Assembly (NCBI GenBank): GCA_947625125.1 | Contig: CANQNF010000010.1 | Span: 1-64,000 of the forward strand | DNA: 64,000 bases | DNA from: an uncultured Clostridia bacterium | GTDB lineage: Bacteria > Bacillota > Clostridia > Oscillospirales > Ruminococcaceae | Direction of reading: 5' to 3' | Shown: piece by piece, positions 43,421 to 53,328 of the stretch | How the letters are laid out: the number at the start of each line of letters is the position of its first letter | Position numbering within the stretch: position 1 is the first letter of the stretch | Translations under genes and position numbers: made by a program | Notes under the pieces: model-generated | Told to the model about the DNA's origin: nothing | The model's database searches: none | The model's input: the letters and a program-made list of their open reading frames with translations, nothing else

Positions 43421-44668
43421 ATGAAAAACACATTAAGGCAGGTCTTTCATTCCCCCAAATTTGTGGCAGGGTTCGTTATCTTCGCGCTGATCCTCCTCAC
43501 GATGATAATTTACCCTCTGTTCAATCCCGGAAATCCCCTTGAGCAGATAGGCGTCGGCACGTTCGCCAAGCCCGGCACCTACGTCTCCTTATATGACGCG
43601 GCGAAATCCCCGACCGAGACCTTAAGGCTTGCGGACGCCAACGACAAGAGAATAGCCTCAAGGCTCTCCGATTCCGACAGAGTCGAGATGGTAGAGTGGT
43701 TCAAGATCATGAACGTGAGCGTCGAGGGTCTCGACATCTCCGACACCGACGCGCTTATCGACCTCTGGAGCGCAAACTACGACCCGTCGGTCCGTCCCCA
43801 GGGGATGACCAACGCCAAGGTCAACTACTACAAGAGGCTCAACAACCAGATAAACGAGCTCCGTTCCGGCGACAGCATACTCATCGCCGACTACGACGAC
43901 GAGGGCAATCTCATAGAATCCAAGAAGATATCCTCCGAGGACTATGTGAATACCAAGTCGGTCGCCAACGTCAAATTCCTGCCACTCGGCACTGATAACT
44001 TCGGCCGCGACGTGCTCAAGGAGTTAGTCAGCGCCACCGGCACGTCCATCCGCATCGGCCTTATCGCCGGTATCGTCGCCACGCTAATCGGCCTTACGTT
44101 CGGCCTTTTGGCGGGATACGTCGGCGGAGTCCTGGACGACGTCATAATGTTTGTAACGAACATCTTCACCGTCATCCCGAGCTTCGTGCTCCTCATCCTT
44201 ATTACATATTCTCTGGGTCAGGAGCAGCGCGGAGCTACGGTAGTCGCGACGGTCATAGGCTTCACGAGCTGGACATGGACGGCGCGTTCGGTGCGCTCTC
44301 AGGTCATATCCTTAAGAAACCGCGACCACGTCAACCTCTCCAAACTCTCCGGCCACAGCCTGTTGAGAATAGTTTTAATGGACATTCTCCCTTACATCGC
44401 TTCCTACGTCGTCATGGCGTTCATCCTCCAGGTCTCCTCGGGCATTTTGGCAGAGGCTCAGCTGTCGCTCTTAGGCCTCGGACCCAAGACGACCCAGGTC
44501 CCGACTCTGGGACTTATGATGAACTGGGCGATGCTCTACTCCGCTCACACCAACGGCTCATGGTGGGCATACTTCCCGGTCATCCTGGTCATCTCGCTGA
44601 TTTCGTTCTCGCTGAACCTTATGAATACCGGCCTTGACCAGGTGTTCAACCCGACGCTGAGAGATTAA
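43421..44668 (+). CDS. ABC transporter permease (DppC/OppC-like) with long extracytoplasmic insert
   Basis: 415 residues, about 110 longer than usual DppC proteins. The extra length lies between helix 1 and the core (about residues 50-180: [20 protein letters not shown] and on to [12 protein letters not shown]), and is predicted to be outside the membrane. It precedes the typical [20 protein letters not shown] block. The coupling loop [20 protein letters not shown] has the EAA-like pattern. ATG follows AAGGAGG. It pairs with the preceding permease; such inserts occur in some Clostridial sugar-type relatives. Confidence 0.9.
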   Translation: MKNTLRQVFHSPKFVAGFVIFALILLTMIIYPLFNPGNPLEQIGVGTFAKPGTYVSLYDAAKSPTETLRLADANDKRIASRLSDSDRVEMVEWFKIMNVSVEGLDISDTDALIDLWSANYDPSVRPQGMTNAKVNYYKRLNNQINELRSGDSILIADYDDEGNLIESKKISSEDYVNTKSVANVKFLPLGTDNFGRDVLKELVSATGTSIRIGLIAGIVATLIGLTFGLLAGYVGGVLDDVIMFVTNIFTVIPSFVLLILITYSLGQEQRGATVVATVIGFTSWTWTARSVRSQVISLRNRDHVNLSKLSGHSLLRIVLMDILPYIASYVVMAFILQVSSGILAEAQLSLLGLGPKTTQVPTLGLMMNWAMLYSAHTNGSWWAYFPVILVISLISFSLNLMNTGLDQVFNPTLRD

Positions 44669-44678
44669 GGAGGTCGCT

Positions 44679-45686
44679 ATGGGAAAAGCAATGCTTGAGG
44701 TCAGGAACCTCAAAACAAAATATGTCACCCGCTTCCACGAGGACGTTTACGCCGTCGACGGCGTGTCGTTCACCATCGAGGAAGGCAAGAGCCTCGGCAT
44801 AGCGGGCGAATCCGGCTGCGGAAAATCAACTCTTGCGCTGTCCATGATGGGCTACTACTTCCCGCCTCTGCACTATATCAGCGGCGATATAATCATCGAC
44901 GGCAAAAACATCTCCGGCATGAAGCCCGACGACGTCAGAAAGACGATCCTGGGCAGCGAGATAGCCTATATCCCGCAGGCCGCTATGAACGCCCTGAACC
45001 CGACTCAGAAGATAATCCGCTTTATCGAGGACGTCATCAGGGCGCACGACCCCAAAAAGGACAAAAAAGAGATACGCGAGATTGCGGCGGCAAGATTCAA
45101 GGAGCTGGGACTTCCTCCCGAGACCCTTGATAAGCACGCGGTCGAGCTTTCGGGAGGCATGAAGCAGAGAACGGTCATCGCCGTCTCTACGATCCTCAAT
45201 CCGAAAGTCCTCATCGCCGACGAGCCATCGTCCGCCCTCGACGTCACGAGCCAGAAGATGGTCATAAAGATGATGAAAGAGCTTATGGAAAAGGGCTATA
45301 TCAAGTCGATGCTCTTCATCACCCACGAGCTCCCGCTTCTTTACAACGTCACCGACGACATCATGGTCATGTACGCCGGGCAGATAGTTGAAAAGGGCAC
45401 CGCACAGGAAATGGTATTCGACCCCGTTCACCCCTACGCCCACGGTCTTATGGACTCCATCCTCGTCCCCGAGGAGGGCACAAGGGGCCAGAAGCTCGGT
45501 GCGATACCCGGAGCTCCCCCGAACCTTAAAAAGCCCCCGGACGGCTGCCGGTTTGCCGAGCGCTGCAAATACGCCTGCGCAGACTGCCGCTATACCGCCA
45601 TCCCCGAAAAGCCTTTCGGCGACGGAAGAATGTACCGCTGCCTGAAAGACGTCGACGAACTCAAGGAGGTGTACGCAAATGAGTGA
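44679..45686 (+). CDS. ABC transporter ATP-binding protein (DppD/OppD-like)
   Basis: 335 residues. Walker [14 protein letters not shown], signature [13 protein letters not shown], Walker [14 protein letters not shown] and the switch His in FITHELPLL are intact. The C-terminal oligopeptide-transporter extension has the cysteine cluster [12 protein letters not shown]...RCL that in relatives can hold an Fe-S cluster. ATG 44679 follows AAGGAGG. It ends inside the start of the next ATPase gene (8-base overlap). Confidence 0.93.
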   Translation: MGKAMLEVRNLKTKYVTRFHEDVYAVDGVSFTIEEGKSLGIAGESGCGKSTLALSMMGYYFPPLHYISGDIIIDGKNISGMKPDDVRKTILGSEIAYIPQAAMNALNPTQKIIRFIEDVIRAHDPKKDKKEIREIAAARFKELGLPPETLDKHAVELSGGMKQRTVIAVSTILNPKVLIADEPSSALDVTSQKMVIKMMKELMEKGYIKSMLFITHELPLLYNVTDDIMVMYAGQIVEKGTAQEMVFDPVHPYAHGLMDSILVPEEGTRGQKLGAIPGAPPNLKKPPDGCRFAERCKYACADCRYTAIPEKPFGDGRMYRCLKDVDELKEVYANE

Positions 45687-46536
45687 GGAAGTCCGCAATA
45701 ATACCGACTTTGAAAATAAGCCTCTTTGCCTTTCGGGCAGGGGAGTGACCAAGATCTTCGGCTTCGGCGACAAGAAGACCGTGGCGGTCGATCACGTCGA
45801 CTTTGACTTCCATGAGGGCGAATTCGTCTCGATAGTCGGCGAATCCGGCTCGGGAAAGACCACGCTCTCAAAGATGCTCCTCGGATTATCCAATCAGACC
45901 GAGGGCCAGATCCTCTTCCAGGGCAAGCCCCGCGACATCTCCTCCGGAAGAAAGAAAAAGGAGTACTGGAAAGGCATCCAGGCCATCTTCCAGGACCCGT
46001 TCTCGTCGTTCAACACGTTCCAAAAAGTCGACAACGTTCTTTTGGACTGCATTAACATGAGAGGCGGCAAGAGCCTGTCCAAAAAGGAAAAATTCGACAT
46101 GATGACCGAGGCATGCAACTTCGTCAACTTAAAGTTTGCCGAGCTTACGAACAAGTACCCGTTTGAGCTTTCCGGCGGACAGATGCAGAGGCTGATGATA
46201 GCGAGGATATTCCTCCTAAAGCCGAAGATACTTTTGGCGGATGAGCCCACCTCGATGGTCGACGCCTGCTCAAGGGCGACCATACTTGACATGCTCTTAA
46301 ACTTAAGAGACGAGACCGGCATGACGGTTATCTTCATCACCCACGACATAGGCCTTGCGTACTACATCTCCGACACGGTCTATATCATGGAGCACGGCAA
46401 ATTCGTCGAATACGGCAAGGCCGACGAGGTCATTTTACAGCCCAAGGCCGCCTATACCAAGAGGCTGATAAGCGACGTTCCGAAGATCCACGAGGAATGG
46501 GATCTCTCTACCGTCGACCAGCTCAGCGAAAACTGA
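45679..46536 (+). CDS. ABC transporter ATP-binding protein (DppF/OppF-like)
   Basis: 285 residues, second ATPase of the family 5 uptake system. Walker [14 protein letters not shown], signature [13 protein letters not shown], Walker [16 protein letters not shown], switch His in [14 protein letters not shown] lies within the last codons of the upstream gene (ribosome site AAGGAGGTG). It forms a heterodimer with the preceding ATPase in related systems. The GH3 gene starts 14 bases after its stop. Confidence 0.93.
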   Translation: MSEEVRNNTDFENKPLCLSGRGVTKIFGFGDKKTVAVDHVDFDFHEGEFVSIVGESGSGKTTLSKMLLGLSNQTEGQILFQGKPRDISSGRKKKEYWKGIQAIFQDPFSSFNTFQKVDNVLLDCINMRGGKSLSKKEKFDMMTEACNFVNLKFAELTNKYPFELSGGQMQRLMIARIFLLKPKILLADEPTSMVDACSRATILDMLLNLRDETGMTVIFITHDIGLAYYISDTVYIMEHGKFVEYGKADEVILQPKAAYTKRLISDVPKIHEEWDLSTVDQLSEN

Positions 46537-46550
46537 CACAGGAGAAGATT

Positions 46551-48815
46551 ATGGATATAAAGGCGTTAGTGAAAAGAATGACGCTGGAGGAAAAGGCCGG
46601 ACTCTGTTCCGGCTTTGACTTCTGGCATACCAAGGGCGTTGAACGCCTCGGGATACCGTCGGTGATGGTATCCGACGGCCCTCACGGCTTAAGAAAGCAG
46701 GATCAGGAGGGCGACCACCTCGGCATAAACGACAGCATCAAGGCGGTATGCATGCCGGCGGCGTGCGCGACCGCAGCCTCTTTTGACAGAGACCTTATAA
46801 GGACCATGGGCGAGGCCATCGGCAGGTCCTGCCAACACGAGGAAGTCAGCGTGGTCTTAGGCCCCGCGGTCAATATAAAGAGGTCTCCTCTTTGCGGCAG
46901 GAATTTCGAGTATCTCTCCGAGGACCCCTATCTTGCAGGAGAGATGGCCGCGGCCTATATTAACGGCGTGCAGTCAAATAACGTAGGCACATCGATAAAG
47001 CACTTTGCCGCCAACAACCAGGAGCACCGCAGAATGAGCTCATCCTCAAATATCGATGAAAGAACGCTTCGGGAGATCTATCTTCCGGCCTTTGAGACTG
47101 CCGTAAAGAAGTCTCAGCCCTGGACGGTGATGTGCTCATACAACCGCATCAACGGGGTATTTGCCTCGGAAAACAAGTGGCTCCTGACGGACGTTTTAAG
47201 AGGGGAGTGGGGCTTTAAAGGCTTTGTAGTCAGCGACTGGGGAGCCGCCGCCGACCGCGTTAAGGGCGTAGAAGCGGGACTTGACCTTGAGATGCCGTCA
47301 TCCGGCGGAGAAAACGACAAAAGAATAGTCGAAGCCGTGAAGTCCGGCAGTCTCGACGAAGCCTGCGTAGACCTTGCCTGCGAAAGAATTCTTGAAATTG
47401 TTTTTAAGTATACCGAAAACGCCAAGCCCGAGACCCCATGGGACAAGGAAGCCGACCACGAGCTCTCCGCAAAAATCGCCTCCGAGTGCATGGTGCTCCT
47501 TAAAAACAACGGCGTGCTTCCTCTTTCAAAGACCGATAAAACGGCGTTCATCGGGGAATTCGCCGAAAAACCGAGATTCCAGGGCGGCGGTTCGTCCCAC
47601 ATAAACAGCTTCAAGACAACCTCTGCTCTTGAGGCGGCCGACGGACTTGACGTCATATATGCAAAGGGCTACGACGTGGCGTCAGATCAGGCCACCGACG
47701 AGATGATAGCTAAGGCGTGCAACGCCGCCAAAGAAGCAAAAACCGCCGTTATCTTTGCGGGACTTCCCGACGCATACGAGTCCGAGGGCTACGACCGCAC
47801 GCATATGAGGCTTCCCGACTGCCAGAACAGGCTCATCGAAGCCGTCGCAGCCGCCAACCCGAACACCGTTGTAGTTTTGCATAACGGCTCACCGGTCGAG
47901 ATGCCTTGGGTAGATAAAGTCGGTGCGGTCGTAGAGGCGTACCTCGGCGGTCAGGCCGTAGGAAACGCCGTCGTAAAGGTGCTTTACGGCGATGTAAACC
48001 CCTCGGGACATCTCGCCGAGAGCTTCCCGAAAAAGCTTTCCGACAACCCGTCATACCTCTTCTACGGGGGCGAGGGCAACGAAGCCGACTACCGCGAGGG
48101 AGTGTTCGTCGGCTACCGTTACTACGACAAAAAGGAAGCCGAGGTCCTGTTCCCGTTCGGCCACGGCCTCAGCTACACCGATTTCGAGTTCAGCGGCTTA
48201 AAGCTTTCAGCCGGTGAAATATCCGACAATGACGAGCTTACCGTCACGGTCACCGCCAAAAACGTCGGCAGCCGTCCCGGAAAGACGGTCGTGCAGCTCT
48301 ACATCGGCGAGAAGAACCCCGTCGTGATGAGACCCGTCCGCGAGCTGAGGGGTTTTGAAAAGGTTTATCTTGAGCCGGGCGAGTCTAAAGAGGTCACGTT
48401 TAAGCTTTCCAAGCGCGACTTCGCCTACTGGAACGTCGACATCCACGACTGGCACGTCCACACCGGCGACTTCACAGTCGAAATAGGTAAGTCCTCCCGC
48501 GACATATGCTGCCGTGAGACTGTAAAGGTAAATTCCACGGTCAAAATTAAGCGCCGCTATACCGAGAACACGATAATGATGGACATTATGGATGATCCCG
48601 AGGCGATGGCGAAACTCCGCCCCATCATGGGTGATTTCATGAGCGATTTTGCGGCCACCGGGGACAACAACTCCGAGCAGGCCAACGAAGCCATGAACGA
48701 GGACATGGGAAAAGCCATGCTCAACTATATGCCCCTGCGAGGCGGGCTTATGTTCTCGGGCGGAAAGATAACCCGCGAAATGATAGACAAAATAGTCGCG
48801 CTCTTAAATTCATAA
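46551..48815 (+). CDS. glycoside hydrolase family 3 beta-glucosidase
   Basis: 754 residues from ATG 46551 (ribosome site CAGGAGA). No signal peptide, so it acts in the cytosol on imported sugars. The GH3 N-terminal barrel has SVVLGPAVNIKRSPLCGRNFEY-type and SIKHFAANNQEHRR blocks, and the nucleophile Asp in FVVSDWGAA (about residue 230). The C-terminal sandwich follows (VLFPFGHGLSYTDFEFS), then a fibronectin-III-like domain and an unusual Met/Asp-rich tail of about 75 residues. As last gene of the ABC operon it probably splits imported beta-gluco-oligosaccharides. Exact substrate (beta-glucoside or xyloside) cannot be fixed from sequence. Confidence 0.93.
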   Translation: MDIKALVKRMTLEEKAGLCSGFDFWHTKGVERLGIPSVMVSDGPHGLRKQDQEGDHLGINDSIKAVCMPAACATAASFDRDLIRTMGEAIGRSCQHEEVSVVLGPAVNIKRSPLCGRNFEYLSEDPYLAGEMAAAYINGVQSNNVGTSIKHFAANNQEHRRMSSSSNIDERTLREIYLPAFETAVKKSQPWTVMCSYNRINGVFASENKWLLTDVLRGEWGFKGFVVSDWGAAADRVKGVEAGLDLEMPSSGGENDKRIVEAVKSGSLDEACVDLACERILEIVFKYTENAKPETPWDKEADHELSAKIASECMVLLKNNGVLPLSKTDKTAFIGEFAEKPRFQGGGSSHINSFKTTSALEAADGLDVIYAKGYDVASDQATDEMIAKACNAAKEAKTAVIFAGLPDAYESEGYDRTHMRLPDCQNRLIEAVAAANPNTVVVLHNGSPVEMPWVDKVGAVVEAYLGGQAVGNAVVKVLYGDVNPSGHLAESFPKKLSDNPSYLFYGGEGNEADYREGVFVGYRYYDKKEAEVLFPFGHGLSYTDFEFSGLKLSAGEISDNDELTVTVTAKNVGSRPGKTVVQLYIGEKNPVVMRPVRELRGFEKVYLEPGESKEVTFKLSKRDFAYWNVDIHDWHVHTGDFTVEIGKSSRDICCRETVKVNSTVKIKRRYTENTIMMDIMDDPEAMAKLRPIMGDFMSDFAATGDNNSEQANEAMNEDMGKAMLNYMPLRGGLMFSGGKITREMIDKIVALLNS

Positions 48816-48819
48816 GCTT

Positions 48820-48848
48820 AAAGCTCTCCCGAAAAGGAGAGCTTTTTT
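48820..48848 (+). terminator. terminator of the ABC/GH3 operon
   Basis: AAAGCTCTCC paired with GGAGAGCTTT, followed by TTT, 5 bases after the stop codon. Confidence 0.93.
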
Positions 48849-48873
48849 ATGAGCGCTGTTTTCCGATTGCGTC

Positions 48874-48902
48874 TTGCTTTTTTTCATCCCGTATGCTATA
48901 AT
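48874..48902 (+). promoter_or_regulatory. promoter of the SEDS-family gene
   Basis: TTGCTT (48874-48879), 17-base spacer, TATAAT (48897-48902). It covers the upstream in-frame TTG codon and so fixes the true start further down. Confidence 0.8.
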
Positions 48903-48933
48903 ACAAATATCTATCCGAAAAGGGGGCCGAGGC

Positions 48934-50106
48934 TTGGTCAAAAAAATATTTTCCCTGATTTGGCAGTATTTCCGTCGCCTTGACAAGCTGCTCCTTTTGC
49001 TGACAGTCCTCATTTGCTCGTTCAGCGTCATCCTCCTCTACTCCCTCGTTCAGAACAACATGACCCAGTCGATAACCTCTGTCGACGTGACCTTAGACTA
49101 CACCGACTACCGCAACCAGGCCATCGCGGCTCTGATGGGATTGGCTTTTTCTATCGTCGTCGCGGTATGGGATTACCGAAAATTTTCTAAGCTTTGGTTC
49201 ATCTATCTCCCCCTGACCGTGGGGCTCACCTGCCTGACGTTCACATCCTTGGGCGAGACCGGACTTGAGGGCGCCGACGACCGCGCGTGGATAATGCTCG
49301 GGGGCTTTTCATTGCAGCCGGCGGAATTTTTAAAGCTCGGATTCATTCTGAGCTTTGCATACCACTGCCACAAGACCCGTGAAATTTTCAATAACCCCCT
49401 TAACATTTTAGGGCTCTGCGTACACGCGGCAATCCCCGTCGGCCTTGTAATGCTCCAGGGCGACGACGGGACTGCGATAGTTTTTCTCGCCATTTTTATA
49501 GCGGTAATCTTCGCGGCGGGGATCTCCTGGAAATACATACTCGGCGCGGGAATTTTATCCCCGATAGCTATTTTTATAATGTGGAACTATTATTTGCAGC
49601 CCGTCCACAAAAACCGTATCCTTGCCATTCTTGACCCCGAAAAATACGCTACCAAGGACATTTTATACCAGACAAATCTTGCCAAAATTGCCCTCGGCTC
49701 GGGACAGCTTCGGGGAAAGGGCCTGTTCGGGGGAGACTACTCCTACGTCCCGGTCTGCCACAACGACTTTATCTTCAGCTACGTCGGCCAGACCCTCGGC
49801 TTTATAGGCTGCCTCGGGCTGGTCATCCTGATAGCGCTCATCTGCCTAAGGACCTTGGGCAACAGCCTGCGCTCGTCCGACCCGCTCGGCCGCTATATCT
49901 GCGTGGGAGTTTTCGCATACATCTTCTCCCAGTCGGTCCTCAATATCGGCATGGTCATGGGCGTCACCCCGGTAATCGGCATAACCCTGCCGTTTGTGTC
50001 CGCAGGCGGCAGCTCGATGCTCTCGGCGACGGCGTCGATGGGGCTCGTCATGTCGGTCTACTACCACTCCTCAAAATTCGACACGTTATTTGCAAAGAAA
50101 AAATAA
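48934..50106 (+). CDS. SEDS peptidoglycan polymerase (RodA/FtsW-like)
   Basis: 390 residues from TTG 48934 behind GGGGGCCGAGG; the promoter excludes the longer reading. About ten membrane helices. Family blocks are QPAEFLKLGFILSFAYH, LQGDDGTAIVF, the KGLFGGDYSYVPVCHNDFIFS loop containing the HNDFIF signature, and GITLPFVSAGGSSMLS. SEDS proteins polymerise lipid II into glycan strands with a class B PBP partner. RodA (elongation) fits better than FtsW because of the order of the HNDF and GITLPF loops, but no PBP or mre gene is nearby to decide. Confidence 0.9.
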   Translation: MVKKIFSLIWQYFRRLDKLLLLLTVLICSFSVILLYSLVQNNMTQSITSVDVTLDYTDYRNQAIAALMGLAFSIVVAVWDYRKFSKLWFIYLPLTVGLTCLTFTSLGETGLEGADDRAWIMLGGFSLQPAEFLKLGFILSFAYHCHKTREIFNNPLNILGLCVHAAIPVGLVMLQGDDGTAIVFLAIFIAVIFAAGISWKYILGAGILSPIAIFIMWNYYLQPVHKNRILAILDPEKYATKDILYQTNLAKIALGSGQLRGKGLFGGDYSYVPVCHNDFIFSYVGQTLGFIGCLGLVILIALICLRTLGNSLRSSDPLGRYICVGVFAYIFSQSVLNIGMVMGVTPVIGITLPFVSAGGSSMLSATASMGLVMSVYYHSSKFDTLFAKKK

Positions 50107-50122
50107 TAATGGAGGATAAATT

Positions 50123-51343
50123 ATGAAAAAAGTGACAGTTAAACAGCTCGGCGGCTCCATTGAGCGCTTTGACGGCCTTGTGAATATGTTTAAGGAGCAT
50201 TTCGGCGCAGCCCCAGTCCGCTTCTTCTCAGCCCCCGGCAGGACCGAGGTCTGCGGCAACCACACCGACCACAACTGCGGCAAGGTAGTCGCGGCGGCGG
50301 TCGACCTCGACGTCATTGCGGCAGTCCTCCCGACCGACGACGGGCAAGTGACCGTAAAATCCGAGGGCTATCCCGAGGACAGCATAAGCCTTTCCGACCT
50401 TAATGTTCACGATGACGAAAAAAACAGCTCGGCCGCCCTCATCAGAGGCGTTCTGGCAGGTCTTAAAAATCGCGGATACAACGTCTGCGGCTTTAAGGCA
50501 TACACCCGCTCCAACGTCTTAAAGGGCTCGGGTCTTTCGAGTTCCGCGGCGTTCGAGGTGCTCATCGGAACGGTTTTAAACGGCCTTTGCAACGGCGGGG
50601 AGATCTCCGACGTCGAAATTGCCCAAATCGCTCAGTACGCCGAAAACGTCTACTTCGGCAAGCCCTCCGGACTCATGGACCAGATGGCGAGTTCTGTCGG
50701 CGGCTTCACCGGCATCGATTTCAAGGACCCCGAAAACCCGGTCATCGAGCCGATGGAGTTCGACCCGAAAAAATACGGCTATCGGCTCTGCATCGTCGAC
50801 ACCAAGGGCAGCCATGCCGACCTCACGCCCGATTATGCGGCTATACCCGACGAGATGAAAGCGGTCGCAAAACTCTTGGGCAAAAGCTGTCTTCGCGAGA
50901 CTTCCCGCGATGAGATACTTAAAAATCTCCCAGAAATAAGGTCTGCTTTAGGGGACAGGGCCGTGCTTCGGGCGCTTCACTTCTTTGACGAAAACGACCG
51001 CGTCGACGAGCTAAAAAGCGCCATTAAATTCGGCAGCATTGACGGCTTCCTCTCGGTCATAGACCGCTCCGGCGACAGCTCTTATAAATATTTGCAGAAC
51101 GTCTACTCAAATGCCCACCCCGAAAATCAGGGCGTGTCGCTTGCCCTATACTGCGCTTCGAGAATTTTAGGCCGCATGGGAGCATGCCGTGTTCACGGCG
51201 GAGGCTTTGCCGGAACTATTCAGGCGTTCGTCCCCGAAGATCTGCTTGACGGCTTCGTCGAGGGCATGGAGTCGGTATTCGGCCGCGGCAGCTGCTATGT
51301 ATTGAACATCCGTCCCTACGGAGGGGCCGAGGTGAGCCTATGA
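50123..51343 (+). CDS. galK: galactokinase
   Basis: 406 residues, GHMP kinase family. The galactose-binding signature is FFSAPGRTEVCGNHTDHN, the ATP-binding glycine/serine loop is VLKGSGLSSSAAFEVLIG, and the C-terminal motif is RVHGGGFAGTIQAF. It phosphorylates galactose at C1, first step of the Leloir pathway. ATG follows ATGGAGG, 17 bases after the SEDS gene. No galT or galE is seen here, although a GH2 beta-galactosidase-type enzyme lies 8 kb away. Confidence 0.95.
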   Translation: MKKVTVKQLGGSIERFDGLVNMFKEHFGAAPVRFFSAPGRTEVCGNHTDHNCGKVVAAAVDLDVIAAVLPTDDGQVTVKSEGYPEDSISLSDLNVHDDEKNSSAALIRGVLAGLKNRGYNVCGFKAYTRSNVLKGSGLSSSAAFEVLIGTVLNGLCNGGEISDVEIAQIAQYAENVYFGKPSGLMDQMASSVGGFTGIDFKDPENPVIEPMEFDPKKYGYRLCIVDTKGSHADLTPDYAAIPDEMKAVAKLLGKSCLRETSRDEILKNLPEIRSALGDRAVLRALHFFDENDRVDELKSAIKFGSIDGFLSVIDRSGDSSYKYLQNVYSNAHPENQGVSLALYCASRILGRMGACRVHGGGFAGTIQAFVPEDLLDGFVEGMESVFGRGSCYVLNIRPYGGAEVSL

Positions 51344-52017
51344 GGATGAGACGAAAGGCCAACCTCGACGGCAGGATAGCCGACGCCGAAAAGACCGGCA
51401 GACTGCTCATTTTAAACGTCGAGGACAGGCATTTTGAGCGCGCCGTCCTTGAAAAAGAGTACATTGACTTTGAAAAGATTTTCGGAAATAAAAACCCCGT
51501 TGTCCTTGAGATAGGCTGCGGAAAGGGCCAATTTTGCACTGAGCTTGCAAAGCGCGAGCCGGGGCTTAACATCATAGCGGTCGAAAAATCCTCAAACGTG
51601 ATAATCGACGCCGCAGAAAAGGCGATTGCCATGGGCCTTAAGAACCTGATAACGATCCGGTGCGACGCCGAATATCTCGCAAGATACATCCCCGAGGGCT
51701 CGGTTTCAAGGATATATCTCAATTTCAGCTGCCCGTTCCCGAAAAAATCCTACGAGGAGCACCGCCTTACCCACCGCAGATTTCTGGAGACCTATAAAAA
51801 GCTCCTCGCCCCCGGCGCTGACATCTGCCAAAAAACCGACAACCGAAAGTTCTTTGAATTCTCGGTTCAGGAGTTCACGCAGTCGGGGTTTGCGCTTAAA
51901 AACGTGAGCCTCGATCTTCACGCCGACGACTGCAAGGACAATATCGAGACCGAGTACGAGCGGAAATTCGTCGCCGAGGGTCTCAGGATATACAGGTTAG
52001 AGGCCTATTTATTGTAG
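51340..52017 (+). CDS. trmB: tRNA (guanine-N7-)-methyltransferase
   Basis: 225 residues. Methylates G46 of tRNAs with S-adenosylmethionine. The cofactor-binding loop is VVLEIGCGKGQFCTELA, followed by FIGVEKS-like NIIAVEKSSNVI and the catalytic-site stretch RIYLNFSCPFPKKSYEEHRLTHRRF. Start ATG overlaps the galK stop (ATGA), so translation is coupled. Family members usually have NFPDPWPK at the active site; here it is NFSCPFPK. Confidence 0.92.
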   Translation: MRMRRKANLDGRIADAEKTGRLLILNVEDRHFERAVLEKEYIDFEKIFGNKNPVVLEIGCGKGQFCTELAKREPGLNIIAVEKSSNVIIDAAEKAIAMGLKNLITIRCDAEYLARYIPEGSVSRIYLNFSCPFPKKSYEEHRLTHRRFLETYKKLLAPGADICQKTDNRKFFEFSVQEFTQSGFALKNVSLDLHADDCKDNIETEYERKFVAEGLRIYRLEAYLL

Positions 52018-52042
52018 AAATTCACAAAAATTTGCAAAACTA

Positions 52043-52071
52043 TTGAAAATTTTACGGTATCATGCTATAAT
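52043..52071 (+). promoter_or_regulatory. promoter of the unknown 203-residue protein
   Basis: TTGAAA (52043-52048), 17-base spacer, TATAAT (52066-52071). Confidence 0.75.
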
Positions 52072-52101
52072 ATTCCTATATTATTTCAAGAGGTGTTATA
52101 C

Positions 52102-52710
52102 ATGAAATCGATGATAACCATTTTGTGGGAGCGCTCCATGCGTAAAAAGCAGGTAGAGCAGCGCTTGAGGGAGTCCTCCCGCGAAGAGCATAAGCCCGAC
52201 GGCAGCTGCCGTTTCGGGATAGAAAAAGACGGAGCATGCGTAAAAGGCAGCTTTGTGCTCGGCGACGACACGTCTTTGGCTTTTGAGAGCGCGCACGTCT
52301 CCGATTACGGAGTCTATATCGCCGGCAACTGGCGGTTTGAACTCGGGGTCGACGCTTCTTCCGGCCGCTGCATATGCCTCACGGCTTTCATGTCCCAGCT
52401 GACCGCAAAAAAGCGGGCTTTGGAGCTCCCCGACGCCTCCGACGGCAGTCTCATCTTCGGCTCGGATTCGATGGGCTCGGGTCTCTGCGACTATGCGGGC
52501 TCTCCCGACAATTCGGTGTATTTTGACCCTGCGGAAAAGATTTTGTGCGTGGGCGACCCGGACGCTTTGGGCGAATCGGTCAGGTTCTGCGAGAATATTT
52601 TTGCGACGGTCTCGGACGAAAGGCTGATAGCGCTTTATCTCGATCTGAGCGGCTTAAGGTCGGCTCCCGATTCGGGGATAACCCTCAGCGACTGCATAAA
52701 TCTGGTATAA
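52102..52710 (+). CDS. cytosolic protein of unknown function
   Basis: 202 residues from ATG 52102 after AAGAGGTG, with its own promoter. The N-terminal 35 residues are basic and helical (MRKKQVEQRLRESSREEHKP); the rest alternates short strands and turns (GSFVLGDDTSLAFESAHVSDYG; DGSLIFGSDSMGSG), suggesting a compact alpha/beta or beta fold. No signal peptide, membrane helix or catalytic motif. I do not recognise it; coding is supported by codon usage and ribosome site. Confidence 0.7.
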   Translation: MKSMITILWERSMRKKQVEQRLRESSREEHKPDGSCRFGIEKDGACVKGSFVLGDDTSLAFESAHVSDYGVYIAGNWRFELGVDASSGRCICLTAFMSQLTAKKRALELPDASDGSLIFGSDSMGSGLCDYAGSPDNSVYFDPAEKILCVGDPDALGESVRFCENIFATVSDERLIALYLDLSGLRSAPDSGITLSDCINLV

Positions 52711-52713
52711 AAA

Positions 52714-52750
52714 CCTCCCCCGAGAGGACGTCTCCTTTTGGGGGCATATT
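52714..52750 (+). terminator. possible terminator of the unknown gene
   Basis: CCCCC ... GGGGG with a partly paired interior (GAGA/TCTC) and a T-rich tail (CATATTTTT). The stem is imperfect. Confidence 0.5.
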
Positions 52751-52782
52751 TTTATCCGGCATGATTTCTGCATGGGAATTAC

Positions 52783-52811
52783 TTTACAAATTCCTCAAAA
52801 TATGCTATACT
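52783..52811 (+). promoter_or_regulatory. promoter of the NfeD-SPFH operon
   Basis: TTTACA (52783-52788), 17-base spacer, TATACT (52806-52811). Confidence 0.75.
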
Positions 52812-52846
52812 ATAATCATCCGCAAAATTCGATCGGAGGTGTTTTT

Positions 52847-53293
52847 ATGACGGCAGCGCTGTCGGCGTTTTGGTTCGTCATCCTTATCTTTGCGATAATC
52901 ATTGAGCTGAGCACGACCCAGTTCGTCTCTATCTGGTTCGGGGCGGCGGCCCTCATCACCCTGATTATCTCATTTTTCGGCACGCCGTTCTGGCTTCAGA
53001 TAATCGTCTTTGTCATCATGACTGCCCTGCTTCTTATCTTCACCCGGCCAATCGTGCGAAAGCTCGGAGGTACGGCCGAACGCACGAATGCAGATATGAA
53101 CATCGGCATGAACGCCGTTATAACCGAAAGCGTCGACAACACGCGCTCACTCGGCAGAGCTACCCTCGGGGGAGTGTCCTGGAAAGCCGTGAGTGAGGAC
53201 GGAAGCAAAATCGAGGCGGGCGAGACGGTCGTCGTCAAGGACGTCCAAGGGGCAAAGCTTATAGTTTCAAAATGCGGGCCAGAAAACCGATGA
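52847..53293 (+). CDS. NfeD-family membrane protein (short form)
   Basis: 148 residues from ATG 52847 (ribosome site TCGGAGGTG); the earlier in-frame ATG at 52772 lies before the promoter. Three membrane helices (FWFVILIFAIIIELS, FVSIWFGAAALITLIISFF, FWLQIIVFVIMTALLLIF) are followed by an OB-fold domain (MNAVITESVDN to GETVVVKDVQGAKLIV). Short NfeD proteins work with an SPFH partner in organising membrane microdomains; the SPFH gene starts 35 bases downstream. Confidence 0.92.
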   Translation: MTAALSAFWFVILIFAIIIELSTTQFVSIWFGAAALITLIISFFGTPFWLQIIVFVIMTALLLIFTRPIVRKLGGTAERTNADMNIGMNAVITESVDNTRSLGRATLGGVSWKAVSEDGSKIEAGETVVVKDVQGAKLIVSKCGPENR

Positions 53294-53328
53294 CCCGTGT
53301 AAAAATATTTTTTCAGGAGGCATAAAAA

